Part shown: in pieces, positions 20,700 to 31,400 of the stretch
Numbering within the stretch: position 1 is the stretch's first letter
Layout of the letters: each line of letters starts with the position of its first letter
DNA from: Rhynchopus sp. YZ270_cl-10
Taxonomy: Eukaryota; Euglenozoa; Diplonemea; Diplonemida; Diplonemidae
Assembly (NCBI GenBank): GCA_964035575.1
Contig: OZ037895.1
Coordinates: forward strand, 124,001-188,000
Reading direction: 5' to 3'
Length of the DNA: 64,000 nucleotides
Notes under the pieces: generated by a model
What the model saw: the letters and a program-made list of their open reading frames with translations, nothing else
Databases searched by the model: none
Told to the model about the DNA's origin: nothing
Made by a program: the position numbers and the translations under genes

Positions 20700-22796
20700 C
20701 TACTCCTTGTTTTCTATTTTTTTAACGGGTGTCTCGATGGTGTTGATGTCGCCATAAGCATGCTGGGGACGCATCCCTAGCGATGTTTCGTACTGTGCAG
20801 GGTGACCACCCATGTTGATCTCGGACCCGAGGTAGCGCTCGTTGGGGTACAACGCAACTGGGGAGTCGAGCGCACTGTCCATATCGAACACCCTCTCGCC
20901 TGCTACGTCCCCACCACCACCATGCTCCTCCGCAAGCTTGTTGCTGGTCAGGTTTTCTTTGCGTTTTCGCATTCTTGACCTCCGAATCAGAACCGCAATG
21001 CACACTACGGTCGCACAGCACAACACCACCCCCACCACCAAGGCCACGATGCAGAGCGTTCCGCACGCTGGGTCGCCTCCGTCGTCACCGTCAGGGGTGT
21101 CCTTCGGTAGCCCTTCGTAGACAGAGATGACGTCCACGGCAGAGCCCTGCATGAGGCTGAGAGGCTCGCGTAGGAGCCCAGTGTTGACCTCGTTGATGAC
21201 GTGGCGCATCATCTCTGCTTCGTCTGCAGCGCTGTTGAGGATTAAACTGAACTCAACAGTCATATGCCCGGCCCCGGCAGCTTGGGTCGGCTCCGTGCCG
21301 TCGGTGTCGCCGTTGCGGATGCATCGGATGTCTGTCACATTGCATGCACCATCTGCGTTGAGTGGCGTGCATTCGCTGCCCCAGGACTGTGGGAGGGATT
21401 GGCAGATGGCACCTTGGTAGGTGGGGGTGAGGGTGGTGCCGTTGGCGCCTGGGGAGAAGGTTGTGCAGTTGTGGACGCAGGGGGCGAGGGTGGTGGTGCT
21501 GATGTCGCAGGACGGTGCGCAGGTGTCGCCAAGGGCGCAGCCGCCGAGCAGACGGTCTGCCTGGGTACCGTAGCAGCAGCTTGCAGAGGGGCAGACGAAC
21601 TCTACTCGCACGTCGGTGGCACCGCTGTTGTTTGCAGTGAGGCGCCGTGTTGACGCCAGCACCTCCTGCACAAAGGGTGCATTGCGGAACGTCCCCATCA
21701 CAGTATCCAAAGCAACCCGGATCGAGCGCCTCTGCGCAGGGTCGGTCGCATCCCGCCCGCACACCCGACTCTCCCCAGTGTACCCATTCGCATTGCAGCA
21801 GTCTGCGTCAGGGCTGCACCGACCATCCAACGTCACATAACTGCAGGTCACCCGGGATTGAGAGCTTCGTGTCACACAGACGTCTCCTATGTAGGAGGCA
21901 GGGACAAACGAAGTGGAGTTGGCGTAAGAGCAGCCACAGGAGGCCAGGGTGCCGCTGACGGGGAGGGTGCTGTTGTCGAGGAACACTGTTGGGTCGATGA
22001 CCGGTCTGCACCGTGCGCTGGTGTTGACATAGCCGCCCACATTACAACAGGCGCGCGTATCCTCACACGACCCTGCTGTGGTGACGGCATAGCAATACGC
22101 TCCCCAGCTCTGCGGCGCACCCACACAGAGGTCACCTACGTAGTCCACTGTCAACACGTCTGCGGGGAGTAGTGTCTCCGGTCGAGAGGGTGTGCAGCCA
22201 CATGCCTCTAGGGAGGGTGCGGTGCAGCCTTTGCCCATGGTGGTGCAGCATTGGTCGCGTTTCCATGCATCCCACAGCTCCTCTGGTGTGGTGCAGTCTG
22301 GGGAGGACTGTGCACACCAGGTACCTTTGCAGGTTAGTTCGCAGTTGGAGCGTGAGGCTGCACACCACCCAGAGTCGTGGAAGGAGGTGCACAGTGTGCA
22401 GGTGGTGGTGCGTGAGAGGCAGCAGCGGCCGGAGTCGTCTTCAGGTGTGGAGGTGCTGAGGGCAGAGTGTGTGCAGGTGCCTGCCTGCCAGAGGCAGAGC
22501 GTGTCGCGTACACAGTCGGCAACGTTGAGGAGGGTCGTGCAGGTACTGCATTTTTCGAGAGTGCAGTCGCGGATATTGTTGTACAGCCCGCGGTCGCCAG
22601 GCAGCAGTGCGTCGGCGCATTGTAACTGTAGAACCGACTGCGTCGTGGTCAGGCAGCGTGTGCACCCCTCACTCCCCAGGCAGGCTGCCTGGTAGTTTCC
22701 ACATTTGCGTTCGATGCAACTCACGGTGCTGTCCTGCGAGAGCGCGCATGATGTTGCAGAAAGGACCAACAACGCAGAGGATAGGGGCCGACTCAT
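20700..22796 (-). CDS. Cys-rich type I membrane protein (surface protein)
   Basis: 698 residues, single exon. Residues 1-20 form a signal peptide (Leu/Ala/Ser-rich). The ectodomain is very Cys-rich, with internal repeats of the form ...YIGDVCV..S...YVT..G.C..D..CCN..GY, each about 85 residues, occurring at least twice complete and once or twice partial (also YVGDLCVGAPQSWGAYC and YQGAICQSLPQSWGSEC). Residues 574-600 are a transmembrane helix (CIVALVVGVVLCCATVVCIA), followed by a basic RRSRMRKRK stop-transfer and a cytoplasmic tail of about 95 residues. A CACACACACACCTTAG tract 13 bases before the ATG on the sense strand is a good trans-splice acceptor. Ligand and function are unknown; a cell-surface adhesion or receptor role is inferred only from architecture. 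Confidence 0.85.
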   Translation of the reverse strand: MSRPLSSALLVLSATSCALSQDSTVSCIERKCGNYQAACLGSEGCTRCLTTTQSVLQLQCADALLPGDRGLYNNIRDCTLEKCSTCTTLLNVADCVRDTLCLWQAGTCTHSALSTSTPEDDSGRCCLSRTTTCTLCTSFHDSGWCAASRSNCELTCKGTWCAQSSPDCTTPEELWDAWKRDQCCTTMGKGCTAPSLEACGCTPSRPETLLPADVLTVDYVGDLCVGAPQSWGAYCYAVTTAGSCEDTRACCNVGGYVNTSARCRPVIDPTVFLDNSTLPVSGTLASCGCSYANSTSFVPASYIGDVCVTRSSQSRVTCSYVTLDGRCSPDADCCNANGYTGESRVCGRDATDPAQRRSIRVALDTVMGTFRNAPFVQEVLASTRRLTANNSGATDVRVEFVCPSASCCYGTQADRLLGGCALGDTCAPSCDISTTTLAPCVHNCTTFSPGANGTTLTPTYQGAICQSLPQSWGSECTPLNADGACNVTDIRCIRNGDTDGTEPTQAAGAGHMTVEFSLILNSAADEAEMMRHVINEVNTGLLREPLSLMQGSAVDVISVYEGLPKDTPDGDDGGDPACGTLCIVALVVGVVLCCATVVCIAVLIRRSRMRKRKENLTSNKLAEEHGGGGDVAGERVFDMDSALDSPVALYPNERYLGSEINMGGHPAQYETSLGMRPQHAYGDINTIETPVKKIENKE

Positions 22797-23301
22797 ATCA
22801 TTGCGACATCCCTAAGGTGTGTGTGTGGGATGGAGGATGTGGAGGATGTGGAGAGGGGAAGGGGGGTGTGTATGGAATGTGAGGGGGAAAACTGTGATTT
22901 GTTTCTACCCACGCAACAACGTTGGGCTCAGGAAAGAGAAGAAGTTTTGGTAAGATGATCGGAAGCCAGTCTGTGCTACCAAAAAAAAAAAAAAAAGGTT
23001 GACTTGAAATACAAAGCCCTCTCGTGACAGTGTACTTCTAAAAAAGACGTTGGTAGATACAACATCACAAAAAAGATACGCACGGTACGTGAAAAGTTGG
23101 TAAGATGATCCCGAAGCTTCTCTGTAGTCACAAAACGCTCCACTCAAAAGCGTTTTTCAGACCTTTTCAGAAGAAAACTTCCAAAAGCTCTCATACTATG
23201 CAGTGTACCCGCTCTGAGGGACCACACACACACCTGCTCTCTCAACGCAGATATCATTAAAGAGCCCCTGTTAATTCACCTATTGTCACCCCCCTTGATC
23301 C
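22797..23301. other. Spacer with tandem hairpin modules
   Basis: From the transcribed strand it contains, in order, module C (23095-23140), module A (23001-23037), a T-run, module C (22945-22981), then pyrimidine-rich sequence leading to the Cys-rich gene. No gene. Confidence 0.6.
22945..23037. repeat. Adjacent C and A modules
   Basis: Module C here reads GTAAGATGATCGGAAGCCAG, TCTGTGCTACC; its stem GGAAGC/GCTACC has one mismatch. It is joined by 16 A residues and GGTTG to a clean module A (GACTTGAAATACAAAGCCCT, CTCGTGACAGTGTAC). This shows that modules are discrete units that can be strung together. Confidence 0.65.
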
Positions 23302-24738
23302 TCACGCAGAGGACGCCTTGATCAACCGAGAGATCTGCGTCTGCAGCTCCGCCACCTGACGCTGCAGCTCCGTCAGGGTTGATAGTGGCACCTCCACGAT
23401 GCGTTCACCCCCCTCTGTTGTCGCCTTTACTCTATCTCTTGGCGTCTCAGCGACACTCACTTTGTCTGCCACTGCATTTTGCACTACCTCCTGCGGGAGC
23501 ACCTCCTCAGCAAGGTCAACGTCATCAGAATCGTCCACCTCATCAAAGTACTCATCATCAGCGTCCTCTGGGGGAAGGTCGTCCTCATCGATGGTCAGCT
23601 TAGAGGTTACCCCCGCCATCTCCTCTGCACTCAAGGATAATCCCAAAAAGAGCTCGTCATACAGCTGCGGGAGCTTCTGCAGGCTGTGCACCGCGGCAAC
23701 GTGCTGTTCACATGCTTCACCCCGCTCTGCCTCGCCCTTTGCAAGGATCTGTTCGAACCAACGTACCTCCGCGCGCTGCTGATCGCAGAATGAGGCACAC
23801 TGTTTCACAATGTCGTCCACAGACCGCCCCCCTTCTGCATACTCAATAAGAAGCAGGGCAAGGAGGCTTGCGTCCTTCTCAGCGTTGCTTGAGGAGTGGG
23901 TGCTGGTGTATAGGTGGTGTCGTTGTGCCGCGTCCAACGCCTCCGCGAAGAGCTTCAAAGAGAAGGACGCATCGCGTACCATCTGCAGCACCGCAAGCCT
24001 CGTCGTCTCAGAGTGTTCTGTTGCAGTGTTAACAACATATTCCGCATCCTGCCCGATGATTGAATGCAATGTGTCATAATCTTCCTTCGAGAGTGGGTCT
24101 GGTGTGACACCGTGTTGCGAAATATTTGTGAACACAGTTTCCGTACAGTGCAAAACCTCTGCATGCATGCCAAGCAACCCATAGGTGTGTGCTAATATAA
24201 ATGAAAAGTGTGCTTCCAACGCGATGACAGAAGAAGAAGAAGAAATTGTCGCAAATTTTGACCCCACCGAGGCTAATATGGTTAAATGCGGGATTGCCTC
24301 CTTTTCCCGCTCCTGGCTGAGGTACATCATGGCAAGGAGGTGTCGGCACCGTGCGGCTCTGAGGTGATCTTCCGGTGTATCGTCATCAAGCATCGCAATG
24401 GTGCTGCGGAGAAGCGTCTCTGCTGCCCCTACGCGCCCTTTGATGACCCACAGCCCCCAGGCCTGCCAGAATCCGCATTCACGCAGCCATGTTTTGTGTG
24501 CAGCTGTTCCCTCTGCTGGAGAACCGAATTCATGCAGTGCGTGCCACGCATCGACCGCTTCTTCTGAAGGTGGCGCTGGTGGTCGAGGTGAGGGGGACGC
24601 ACCCATAGTGGAGAACGTCTCCGTGGCAGCGACACATCCGCGCACGGCAGCGACAGCAGCAGTCAGCGGGTCGGCCTGGGTGATACTACACCGCCTGCAC
24701 TGTCTGAGAAGCGGGCGCAGGGGGGAGAGACACTGCAT
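23302..24738 (-). CDS. TPR-like alpha-helical protein, possible mitochondrial targeting
   Basis: 478 residues, single exon from the ATG at 24738. The first 20 residues, MQCLSPLRPLLRQCRRCSIT, are basic and lack acids, as in a mitochondrial presequence. The body (residues about 60-370) is helical with repeat-like pairs such as FWQAWGLWVIKGRVGAAETLL and HLLAMMYLSQEREKEAIPHL, which suggests tetratricopeptide-like repeats. A very acidic region follows (EDDLPPEDADDEYFDEVDDS), and the last 30 residues form a short coiled coil. Codon use and GC content match the neighbours. I do not recognise the gene. Confidence 0.75.
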   Translation of the reverse strand: MQCLSPLRPLLRQCRRCSITQADPLTAAVAAVRGCVAATETFSTMGASPSPRPPAPPSEEAVDAWHALHEFGSPAEGTAAHKTWLRECGFWQAWGLWVIKGRVGAAETLLRSTIAMLDDDTPEDHLRAARCRHLLAMMYLSQEREKEAIPHLTILASVGSKFATISSSSSVIALEAHFSFILAHTYGLLGMHAEVLHCTETVFTNISQHGVTPDPLSKEDYDTLHSIIGQDAEYVVNTATEHSETTRLAVLQMVRDASFSLKLFAEALDAAQRHHLYTSTHSSSNAEKDASLLALLLIEYAEGGRSVDDIVKQCASFCDQQRAEVRWFEQILAKGEAERGEACEQHVAAVHSLQKLPQLYDELFLGLSLSAEEMAGVTSKLTIDEDDLPPEDADDEYFDEVDDSDDVDLAEEVLPQEVVQNAVADKVSVAETPRDRVKATTEGGERIVEVPLSTLTELQRQVAELQTQISRLIKASSA

Positions 24739-25074
24739 ATTTTTTTCAATTGAATTCTGTATTGGGATATGATTAGTGATTACTTCATCGGCTCAGTACC
24801 TCCTGCAATGTACCTCTACCTCTACAGCATAGCATGGTCCAAAGGTGGCCATACGGGCAGAGTGGAAGGAAGACAACAGGAGTGTCTCAGAGTTGCAAAA
24901 TATTGCAAAAGGTTGACACGGTGCGGGATGGGGGAGCTTAGAGAGGTGACACCTCCTGTGGGTTCACCACACCACCGATATAGATGCAAGACTGGTAACT
25001 TTTTTTTTTAATTCAGGGGTATTTTTTGGTTAGATTGGGGGAGGGAATGCAAAACCTCAAAAGAATGCTTTGTG
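24739..25074. other. Short intergenic spacer
   Basis: No gene. On the transcribed strand it contains the leader of the TPR-like gene. A weak CCACCGATATAGATGCAAGA-like sequence and an A-run at 25000-25010 are unremarkable. Confidence 0.5.
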
Positions 25075-27906
25075 TTAACGAGGCATTCCTTTGGCCTTTG
25101 GTGGGAGAAGCAGCACCGGGGCTGCCACCTCTTCCTCTTTGGTGAAGCGGAACGCTGTTGCGTCGCGGAGGTGGACCCTGCGGCGGAGGAGGGCGTGCGA
25201 CTTTCGTGAGGGGCAGAGCGCAGAGTACTGCAGGTAGTGTCGTTGGCGGAGGTACGTCTCTTCGCGTACAAGCTGTGACCTTGAAAGCTCCTCACCACGT
25301 GACAGGAACACTGAACACACCTCGAATCGTAGGTCAGCTTCGTCGTGGACTACCTTTGCCCACTTTGCAGCGCTTCTGTTCATGACACGGTAGAGGGCAA
25401 TAGTGGTGGACCACAGCCTTGTGAAGTACCGTCGTCGTCTTGCCTCACCTTCGAAGAGCTTGACCACAGCCTCGTCGCCGTGCCATCCTGTCATGATCTT
25501 TGTCCACTCTTGGCGCGCATCGCGGATGATGTTCTTCCGCAAAACAACCTCCCCCTGAGCGTGGCAGCTCTTCGCCAAGGTAAAGAGGTGGGTACGGCGG
25601 TGGTGCTGCATGGTGTTGCGGCGCGCGCTTTCATAGAGCATGACTGCTCCCGATGTTTCGAGCCACCAGCGGGTCAGGGCGTGGTTGCGCACGATGCTAC
25701 GACGGTTGAGCGCAGCTTGGTAAGGAAGCAGGCCACGTCGCGACGACAGCTCCGACTGATGGATGGAACGGCGGAAGACGTGCTCTTCATTGGCGGTGCA
25801 CAGCCACTGCACCAACACACCCCGGCAACGTTGCTCTGCGCATTGTATATCACACAGCACCACCCGGAACCTTCGCAACACCGCTGCAAGACACAACCCT
25901 GTCCGCCCCCTCTCCTCTATCCGACTAAAGCAGCGTCTCTCCTCTAAGGTGATGTCTGTGCGTAGTGCAGCCTCGACTACTACACTGCGACTGCATGCTG
26001 CGTTCTCTCTGTCTCGTATCATGCTGTGCAGGCCTTTTGTGCAGTCGGTTCTGAGGTAGGTTAAAAAGTCTGTTGCGCTGTCTTCGCAGCGTCTGCGGGA
26101 GACTGTTTCGTAGCGTTGAATGAGGTAAACAAAGAGCCGCGCTTCTTGCCGCAGCTGTTGTCTGCGGTGAAGTGATTCCGCGGAGACCAATGCAAGACTG
26201 GGGAGGAGCAGGCCTGCGGAGGAGAGGATATTCTGTCGGGAGAACCGCTCCGCCTCGAGGGTGGAAAGGAGCTGTCGGTGCGTTCGTTCCGACAGAACGG
26301 CATTCCGCCGCGCAAGAGGCTCCGAAGCAGCTGTCAGCAACAACAACGCAGAGCGGTCACACTCCCCGCGACAGCCGTCCCACAGCGCTGCCTTCCCAGC
26401 CTCGCACTCCATCCCACAGAACAGCCGTTCCCTTGCCTGCCGTTCTTCAAGAATTACCGTATCCGCTGCAATATCATACTCACTTCGAAGCGAATCCTTG
26501 ATACCCGCAAAATCGTGAACAACACTCCGTTCAAATGCTTCCGAGGAGACAGCTGTACAACGTGCCATATCCTCCTCAGTGTACAGTGTATGTGTTTCCT
26601 TGCAGGCAGAGAAGAGAAGCGAGAAGAATGAGAGGTCCGTTTCCAGATGCGCTGCCCTATCGTGCGCATGGTGCTGTAAAAGGAAGAGAACCTGCCAGCC
26701 GCATTCTGCAGTGAAGCTGGTCATCTCCCTAGCAACGGTTTCGCGCTGGATGAAGCTTCTCATGATGTGGGGCACCTCCTTTGCTGCGCCGGCTTTCTTC
26801 ATGAGAAGGTTTTCTTGTAGAAGGCGTGCTGAGGTGGCTTCGTTTGCTACACCTGCTCCTATAGATTCTGCTGTGAGATGTGAAGCGAAAAGCGTCTGTT
26901 CTGCCTCAACAATTTCATGTCTCAGCTCACACTCACTCTCCACGACATACCACGCACTGCACACCACCCCACGCAAATGCTCCGCAGTTCTCACATGAAA
27001 CGCACAGCTCTGCCCTTCCTCCTCCACCACCGCCTCTCTCCCTTTCGGCTCCTCCCCGACCAACCTCCGCAACTCCCTCAGCAACCCTGCCTGCACACAA
27101 AACGCCTTCGACTGCCCCACAAACTCATGCATCTCCTCCATTACAACTCTCTCCCGTTCCCCCTCCTCTGACACAGATATCTCCTTCATACCTTGTTTAA
27201 GGTGCGGTGCGATATATTTGGTACGTTGTGTGAACACTCGAGTGGTAGACATGGTCTTCCAATTGCCTGCCTTACTGGAGGTTGCGGCAGAAGTAAATGA
27301 CGACCCGGTTGCAGAAAGCGAGGCAACCTCTGTCGAAGAATCTGCATCATGTGTGCTGTGTGTCTTTTTCTTCTTCTTTTTCCTCTTCTTCCCCTTCTGC
27401 AGGAGGGTCAACAACGCATTCTGCTCTTCCGGGGGAAGCACGATGGTACGCCCTTCATCGCTTACAAAAGAGCCTGGTGGGGGTTCGCATGATTGCCTCC
27501 GATGGGTCCAGATGCGGAGTGAATGTCTTGGCCTAGAGGGTGTTCGGTGTGGGGTGGTGGTGGCTGTGGTTGTCTTCTCTGGGTTGGTTGTTTTTGGGGC
27601 GTTGTGTGTGGTGGTGGTGGTGGTGGTGGTATGTGGTGTCCTCCGTTGTCGTCGTTTCTTCGAGGATTTAGCAGAAAGATCCTTTTTGCGTTCTGCGTGC
27701 TTCAGTGTAGCGTCGCGATAGAGACGGTCCGCAAAGCCCTCAGAGGCCGTGCTGCCCAGAACCGGGTGCACTTCGTTTGCGGTCGCGCATTCCGCAAAGA
27801 GGGTGTTGTGGTGGTGTCGTGTTTTGCTTCGACGGTGTCCGTTCCCTGCAGCGCCTACGAAGCGGAGTGCGTCGTGACAGAGTATAACGTCACCTTCTAA
27901 CAGCAT
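25075..27906 (-). CDS. Large helical protein of unknown function
   Basis: 943 residues, single exon; I place the start at the ATG at 27906 (MLLEGDVILC). Residues about 35-75 contain FADRLYRDATLKHAERKKDL, a pattern I associate with euglenozoan flagellar or cytoskeletal proteins of unknown function. A Thr/His/Lys-rich low-complexity segment follows (residues 85-200, including a TTTTTTTT run and a KKRKKKKKK stretch, which could be a nuclear signal). From residue about 240 to the end the chain is regular alpha-helix rich in Glu, Arg, Leu and Ala, with repeated short units of about 50 residues resembling spectrin-like or coiled-coil repeats but without clear heptads. No catalytic motif is visible. 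Confidence 0.75.
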   Translation of the reverse strand: MLLEGDVILCHDALRFVGAAGNGHRRSKTRHHHNTLFAECATANEVHPVLGSTASEGFADRLYRDATLKHAERKKDLSAKSSKKRRQRRTPHTTTTTTTTHNAPKTTNPEKTTTATTTPHRTPSRPRHSLRIWTHRRQSCEPPPGSFVSDEGRTIVLPPEEQNALLTLLQKGKKRKKKKKKTHSTHDADSSTEVASLSATGSSFTSAATSSKAGNWKTMSTTRVFTQRTKYIAPHLKQGMKEISVSEEGERERVVMEEMHEFVGQSKAFCVQAGLLRELRRLVGEEPKGREAVVEEEGQSCAFHVRTAEHLRGVVCSAWYVVESECELRHEIVEAEQTLFASHLTAESIGAGVANEATSARLLQENLLMKKAGAAKEVPHIMRSFIQRETVAREMTSFTAECGWQVLFLLQHHAHDRAAHLETDLSFFSLLFSACKETHTLYTEEDMARCTAVSSEAFERSVVHDFAGIKDSLRSEYDIAADTVILEERQARERLFCGMECEAGKAALWDGCRGECDRSALLLLTAASEPLARRNAVLSERTHRQLLSTLEAERFSRQNILSSAGLLLPSLALVSAESLHRRQQLRQEARLFVYLIQRYETVSRRRCEDSATDFLTYLRTDCTKGLHSMIRDRENAACSRSVVVEAALRTDITLEERRCFSRIEERGRTGLCLAAVLRRFRVVLCDIQCAEQRCRGVLVQWLCTANEEHVFRRSIHQSELSSRRGLLPYQAALNRRSIVRNHALTRWWLETSGAVMLYESARRNTMQHHRRTHLFTLAKSCHAQGEVVLRKNIIRDARQEWTKIMTGWHGDEAVVKLFEGEARRRRYFTRLWSTTIALYRVMNRSAAKWAKVVHDEADLRFEVCSVFLSRGEELSRSQLVREETYLRQRHYLQYSALCPSRKSHALLRRRVHLRDATAFRFTKEEEVAAPVLLLPPKAKGMPR

Positions 27907-28563
27907 CAAAAGGGAACAGTCAAGAGCACTCTACCGGAGGAAATATGTCTTGAAAAATACAAAAAAAAAGCCCTCTCGTAAACAGATCCCCCAGAATGAA
28001 CTTTATCTGCAATTTTGATCAAATTTTTGGTCTAATGGACGTCAATAGAATGGTAGAATGCATAGGGTTAGTTGTGTTTGTCTTTTGTGTAAATTAGTAG
28101 TGCATTTTGCATTTCTGTGTGGGGCAAAAGTGTAATGGTGAAGGGAATTGCTAAAGGGGGAGGAGGAAGAGAAAGTAGTGTCATCACAGTGGGCGTCCTC
28201 ATTTTTTTGGTTGTAGGTCATTTACTTTTATAAACTGTCCTTTCCCCTGACCCACCCCCACCCATTCCCCACTTTTTTTTTGGCGTTTTTGTTATTTTTC
28301 TTTATCTCCCCCTCAAAACGGAGGTTCGCAATAATTTTCTGTTGTATTCTTGACCGCCCCCGCACATCATAACACTGTTCAAAGACGCCTAATAGCGCTG
28401 TATTATGAGGTATTCTGGGGGAAATGAAAGTTTTTGTAAAAAAAAAGTGCACACGACTCTGTGGACGCAGGCACCCGGAGCTCTGCGGGTTATCGAACAT
28501 GCTGTACACATTAAAAAAGGCACGCGGGGTAATTTTTTTCCAAAGTCAGAGGCAAAAGAGAAT

Positions 28564-28612
28564 AGTTGGGTAAGATGATGCTAAGCAAAGTGCTTTTACG
28601 GTAGTCACCAAA
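28564..28612. repeat. Hairpin module, family C, diverged
   Basis: GGGTAAGATGATGCTAAGCA, AAGTGCTTTTACGG, TAGTCACC. The stem AAGC/GCTT is retained, but the loop is AAAGT instead of CTCTC. Confidence 0.5.
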
Positions 28613-28739
28613 TTAGTCACTAAAAAAAAGAATACATACATCGAGACAAATTTAAAAAAAAAAGGTTTTGTAGTGCTTGCACCGCCGACAAATTGCCGGT
28701 TCAGGCTTGGGCTCTGAGAAAACGCCATTTTTCCAGCAC

Positions 28740-28837
28740 TACAGTGGTTAAACAAAATTCCGCCCGAAGAAAAAAGTAATTTCCGCCATCGATTTCAATT
28801 CCGCCGTTTAGGCGTAACTTTTGTTTTAACCACTGTA
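28740..28837. mobile_element. Mariner-like MITE
   Basis: Starts TA then CAGTGGTTAAACAAAA; ends TTTTGTTTTAACCACTG then TA. Inverted ends of about 17 bp, flanking TA dinucleotides and the CAGTGG terminus fit Tc1/mariner-type non-autonomous elements. The interior has GC-rich CCGCC blocks also in inverted order. Length is 94 bp without the TA pair. Confidence 0.7.
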
Positions 28838-29527
28838 CTTTCTCAAAAGCAAATGAGAGGAGCTAGGACTTACCTCAGAAAAAAAAGCTAGAAAACCATG
28901 GTGCGTTTGGATGACTATTTTTCAAAACTTTGTCGACATCACGGCACATTGCTGAAGGTAGGGGGTGTGATGAGCGCGCAACAGACACTCAAACCCTTAT
29001 ATGATAATTACAAAGATAGAGGCCCGTTATGAAGAGCGCTTACCTTTTAATTGGACAGTGCAGAGAGCTGTACTGTGCAACGTTGCACAGCTACACATAT
29101 GGACTGATATCTTAGTATTCAATCAACAAAAAAAGTGTTTCTGAAAAAAGGAGTTAAATAATGGAAAAAGGGTTGCGTGAAAGACACACATTTGGAGAAA
29201 AAGAATAAAAATTTGAAACATGCCATTCAGTACACACATGATGACACATCTCAAAAAACGTTCCCTATTCGTAAAGGGATAAATGAATGAAATACGTTTG
29301 GCGACAGCACACCTCAGGGTGTGCCAGAGATTGGAACACAGTGAAGGAAGGCAACGTACCCGACACCCCTCAGGATAGTCAACGTCACGTAAAAAGTGGG
29401 GAGGAAAGTTGGCGGAGCCCCCCCTTTCGTCGCCACACAGATACAAAAGAAAAAGAGAAAAAAAAACGTTTTGTTTTGTTGGCTTTTTTTGCCAGAGAAA
29501 AATAATAGAAATTTTTTTTGAATAAAG

Positions 29528-29640
29528 GAGGCACCTCACCAAGACGGACCCACGGTGCCAGCCATCCAGATGAAGAGAACAAAGAAAGCTTTTTTGGTAA
29601 GATAAGTCCAAGCCACTTTGTTGCTTATTTCACCTTTTTG
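29528..29640. repeat. Family E copy followed by family C module
   Basis: The E copy reads GGCACCTCACCAAGACGGAC, CCACGGTGCCAGCC, ATCCAGATGAA. Then a C module reads GGTAAGATAAGTCCAAGCCA, CTTTGTTGCTTATTTCACC, with stem AAGC/GCTT. Confidence 0.55.
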
Positions 29641-30135
29641 GGAATCGAACAGAAAAAATGGCAACAACAACAAACTTTTGAAAGACAAAATCATGTCTCC
29701 CATGCACACACACATTAGTGGGGTTTTCTCCGTTCGGGCGTTACCCACTCTAATTCTCCTATCAAACACATACACACCTATTTGGGGCCATATCAGCCTA
29801 CACAAGAAATCCCCCTTATTCGTTTACCAAACACACACCCCTAATATATGCAGAGAGATATGCATGACCTCTTACACAGAAGGTGTGCTTTTCAATAAAA
29901 AATAATTTAAAAAGAAGAAAAAATACGTCTGAGATAAAACAATATTTGAAAGGACCCCTCAAAAAAAAAACAACCGGGCTGTAGAAAATATAAAAAAAAC
30001 GCATTTTTGAGTTGTGTGTTGCACCAAAAAAACACACAAAAATGCTACACCCATTTCTACGCCGTGCGGAAGTCTCTATGGGGGTCCTTCTCCTTCTCCT
30101 TCTTCTTCTCCTCGCTCCGCTCTCTGTATATTATC

Positions 30136-31400
30136 TCATTTTGTTCTCCGTCCAGGAAGGACATCACGCAGTTTCGCTGCAAGGTCACGGAGCATCTCGG
30201 ATGTCTGATCCCACCCGAGGCAGGAGTCTGTGATGGAGACACCGTAGCGCAGCTTTGATGGATCGTCACCGAGCTTCTGCGCGCCTTCTTCGAGGTTGCT
30301 CTCAAGCATGACGCCGATGATGGATTTGTTCCCTGCACGGATCTGGTCGACAATGTCGCCAAGCACCGCAGGCTGCTGTCTGAAGTCCTTCAGTGAGTTG
30401 CCGTGGCTGCAGTCCACCATGATGTTCTCCGGGAGCGCGACGCTCTGCAGCTTCGCCTCCGCCTCCTTGATGTACTCCTGTGTGTAGTTGGGGCCCTGCG
30501 CACCACCGCTGTGAAAGGGAGAAGAATAGAAGGGTTTTTGGAGAGATTTTAAAGGGTTTTATGAACAGTTGTAATGGAGAAGGTCAAATGAGAGATATGA
30601 TGTGCAGTGGGTTATATTACTTTCACCGGGGGGTGGGTGTGCCCTAGAGGAAGGCATCTTCAGTAAAAAACGAAGGGGGGGGGGGCATACCGAAGCACGA
30701 CGTGGCAGAGAGGGTTGCCCTTTGTGCGCACGACACAGACGTTCCCTTCGACACTGCATGTGAGGAAGGAGGAGGGGGAGGAGGAGGCGCGGATGGCGTT
30801 GACGGCTACGTCGAGGTTCCCGTCGGTGCCGTTCTTGAAGCCGACTGCGGAGGAGAAGCCTGAGCTCATCTGGCGGTGGCAGGACGACTCTGTTGTGCGT
30901 GCGCCTATTGCCGTCCACGACACCAAGTCTTGGATGTACTGTGGCGTGAGCACGTCAAGCGCCTCTGCCGCAATGGGCATGCCAGTGCCTGTGATGTCGA
31001 GCATGAGGTTGCGTCCCATCTCCAAGCCCTTCTCGATGTCGCAGGTGTCGTTCAGGAAGGGGTCGTTCAGCAGCCCCTTCCACCCCACGTTCGTGCGCGG
31101 CTTCTCGAAGTACACACGCATCAGAATGACAAGCTCGTTCTTCAGCTCGTCTGCAAGCTGGTGCAGCTTCATCGCGTACTCCCGCGCCGCCTGCACATCG
31201 TGCACAGAGCACGGCCCGACAATCACAATGAACCTGTCGTCCTCGCTCTCCAGCACACGCTTCACCTGTACCTGCCCATTGTGCACAACCTTGATGTGCT
31301 TCTCACGTCGTGGGAGGCGTGTCTTGAGCTCGCTTGGCTTGCAGATTGGCACCTCCTCCTCAATGTTGATGTTCTCAGTGACAAGTTGTGACACGTCCAT
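30136..31400 (-). CDS. 3-deoxy-7-phosphoheptulonate (DAHP) synthase, class I
   Basis: First step of the shikimate pathway: condenses phosphoenolpyruvate with erythrose 4-phosphate. Exon 1 is 30691-31400 and exon 2 is 30136-30508; CG|GTATGC joins TTTCACAG|C in phase 2, restoring the conserved LRGG, and gives 360 residues, the usual length of AroF/G/H and ARO3/4-type enzymes. Conserved motifs include IVGPCSVHD (about residue 61), YFEKPRTNVGWKGLLNDP, GARTTESSCHRQMSSG, VGFKNGTDG and, in exon 2, PNYTQEYIKEAE, MVDCSHGNS and GVSITDSCLGWD. All metal- and substrate-binding stretches seen in the family appear present. The closest resemblance is to fungal and bacterial feedback-regulated enzymes. A CCTTCAG site on the sense strand about 26 bases before the ATG is a plausible trans-splice acceptor. 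Confidence 0.95.
30509..30690 (-). other. Intron of DAHP synthase gene, 182 bp
   Basis: Donor GTATGC followed by a long C run; acceptor CTCCCTTTCACAG. It is the only intron in the window that is not phase 0 (it is phase 2, interrupting an Arg codon). No family module is evident within it. Confidence 0.9.

Larger units (their letters stand above)
27907..30135. other. 2.2-kb spacer with repeats
   Basis: AT-rich and without a gene. It contains a family A module (27949-27985), a mariner-like MITE (28740-28837), family C modules (28564-28612 and 29592-29640), a family E copy (29528-29580) and a module GTGCACACGACTCTGTGGAC (28448). Short open frames here are low-complexity. Confidence 0.65.
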
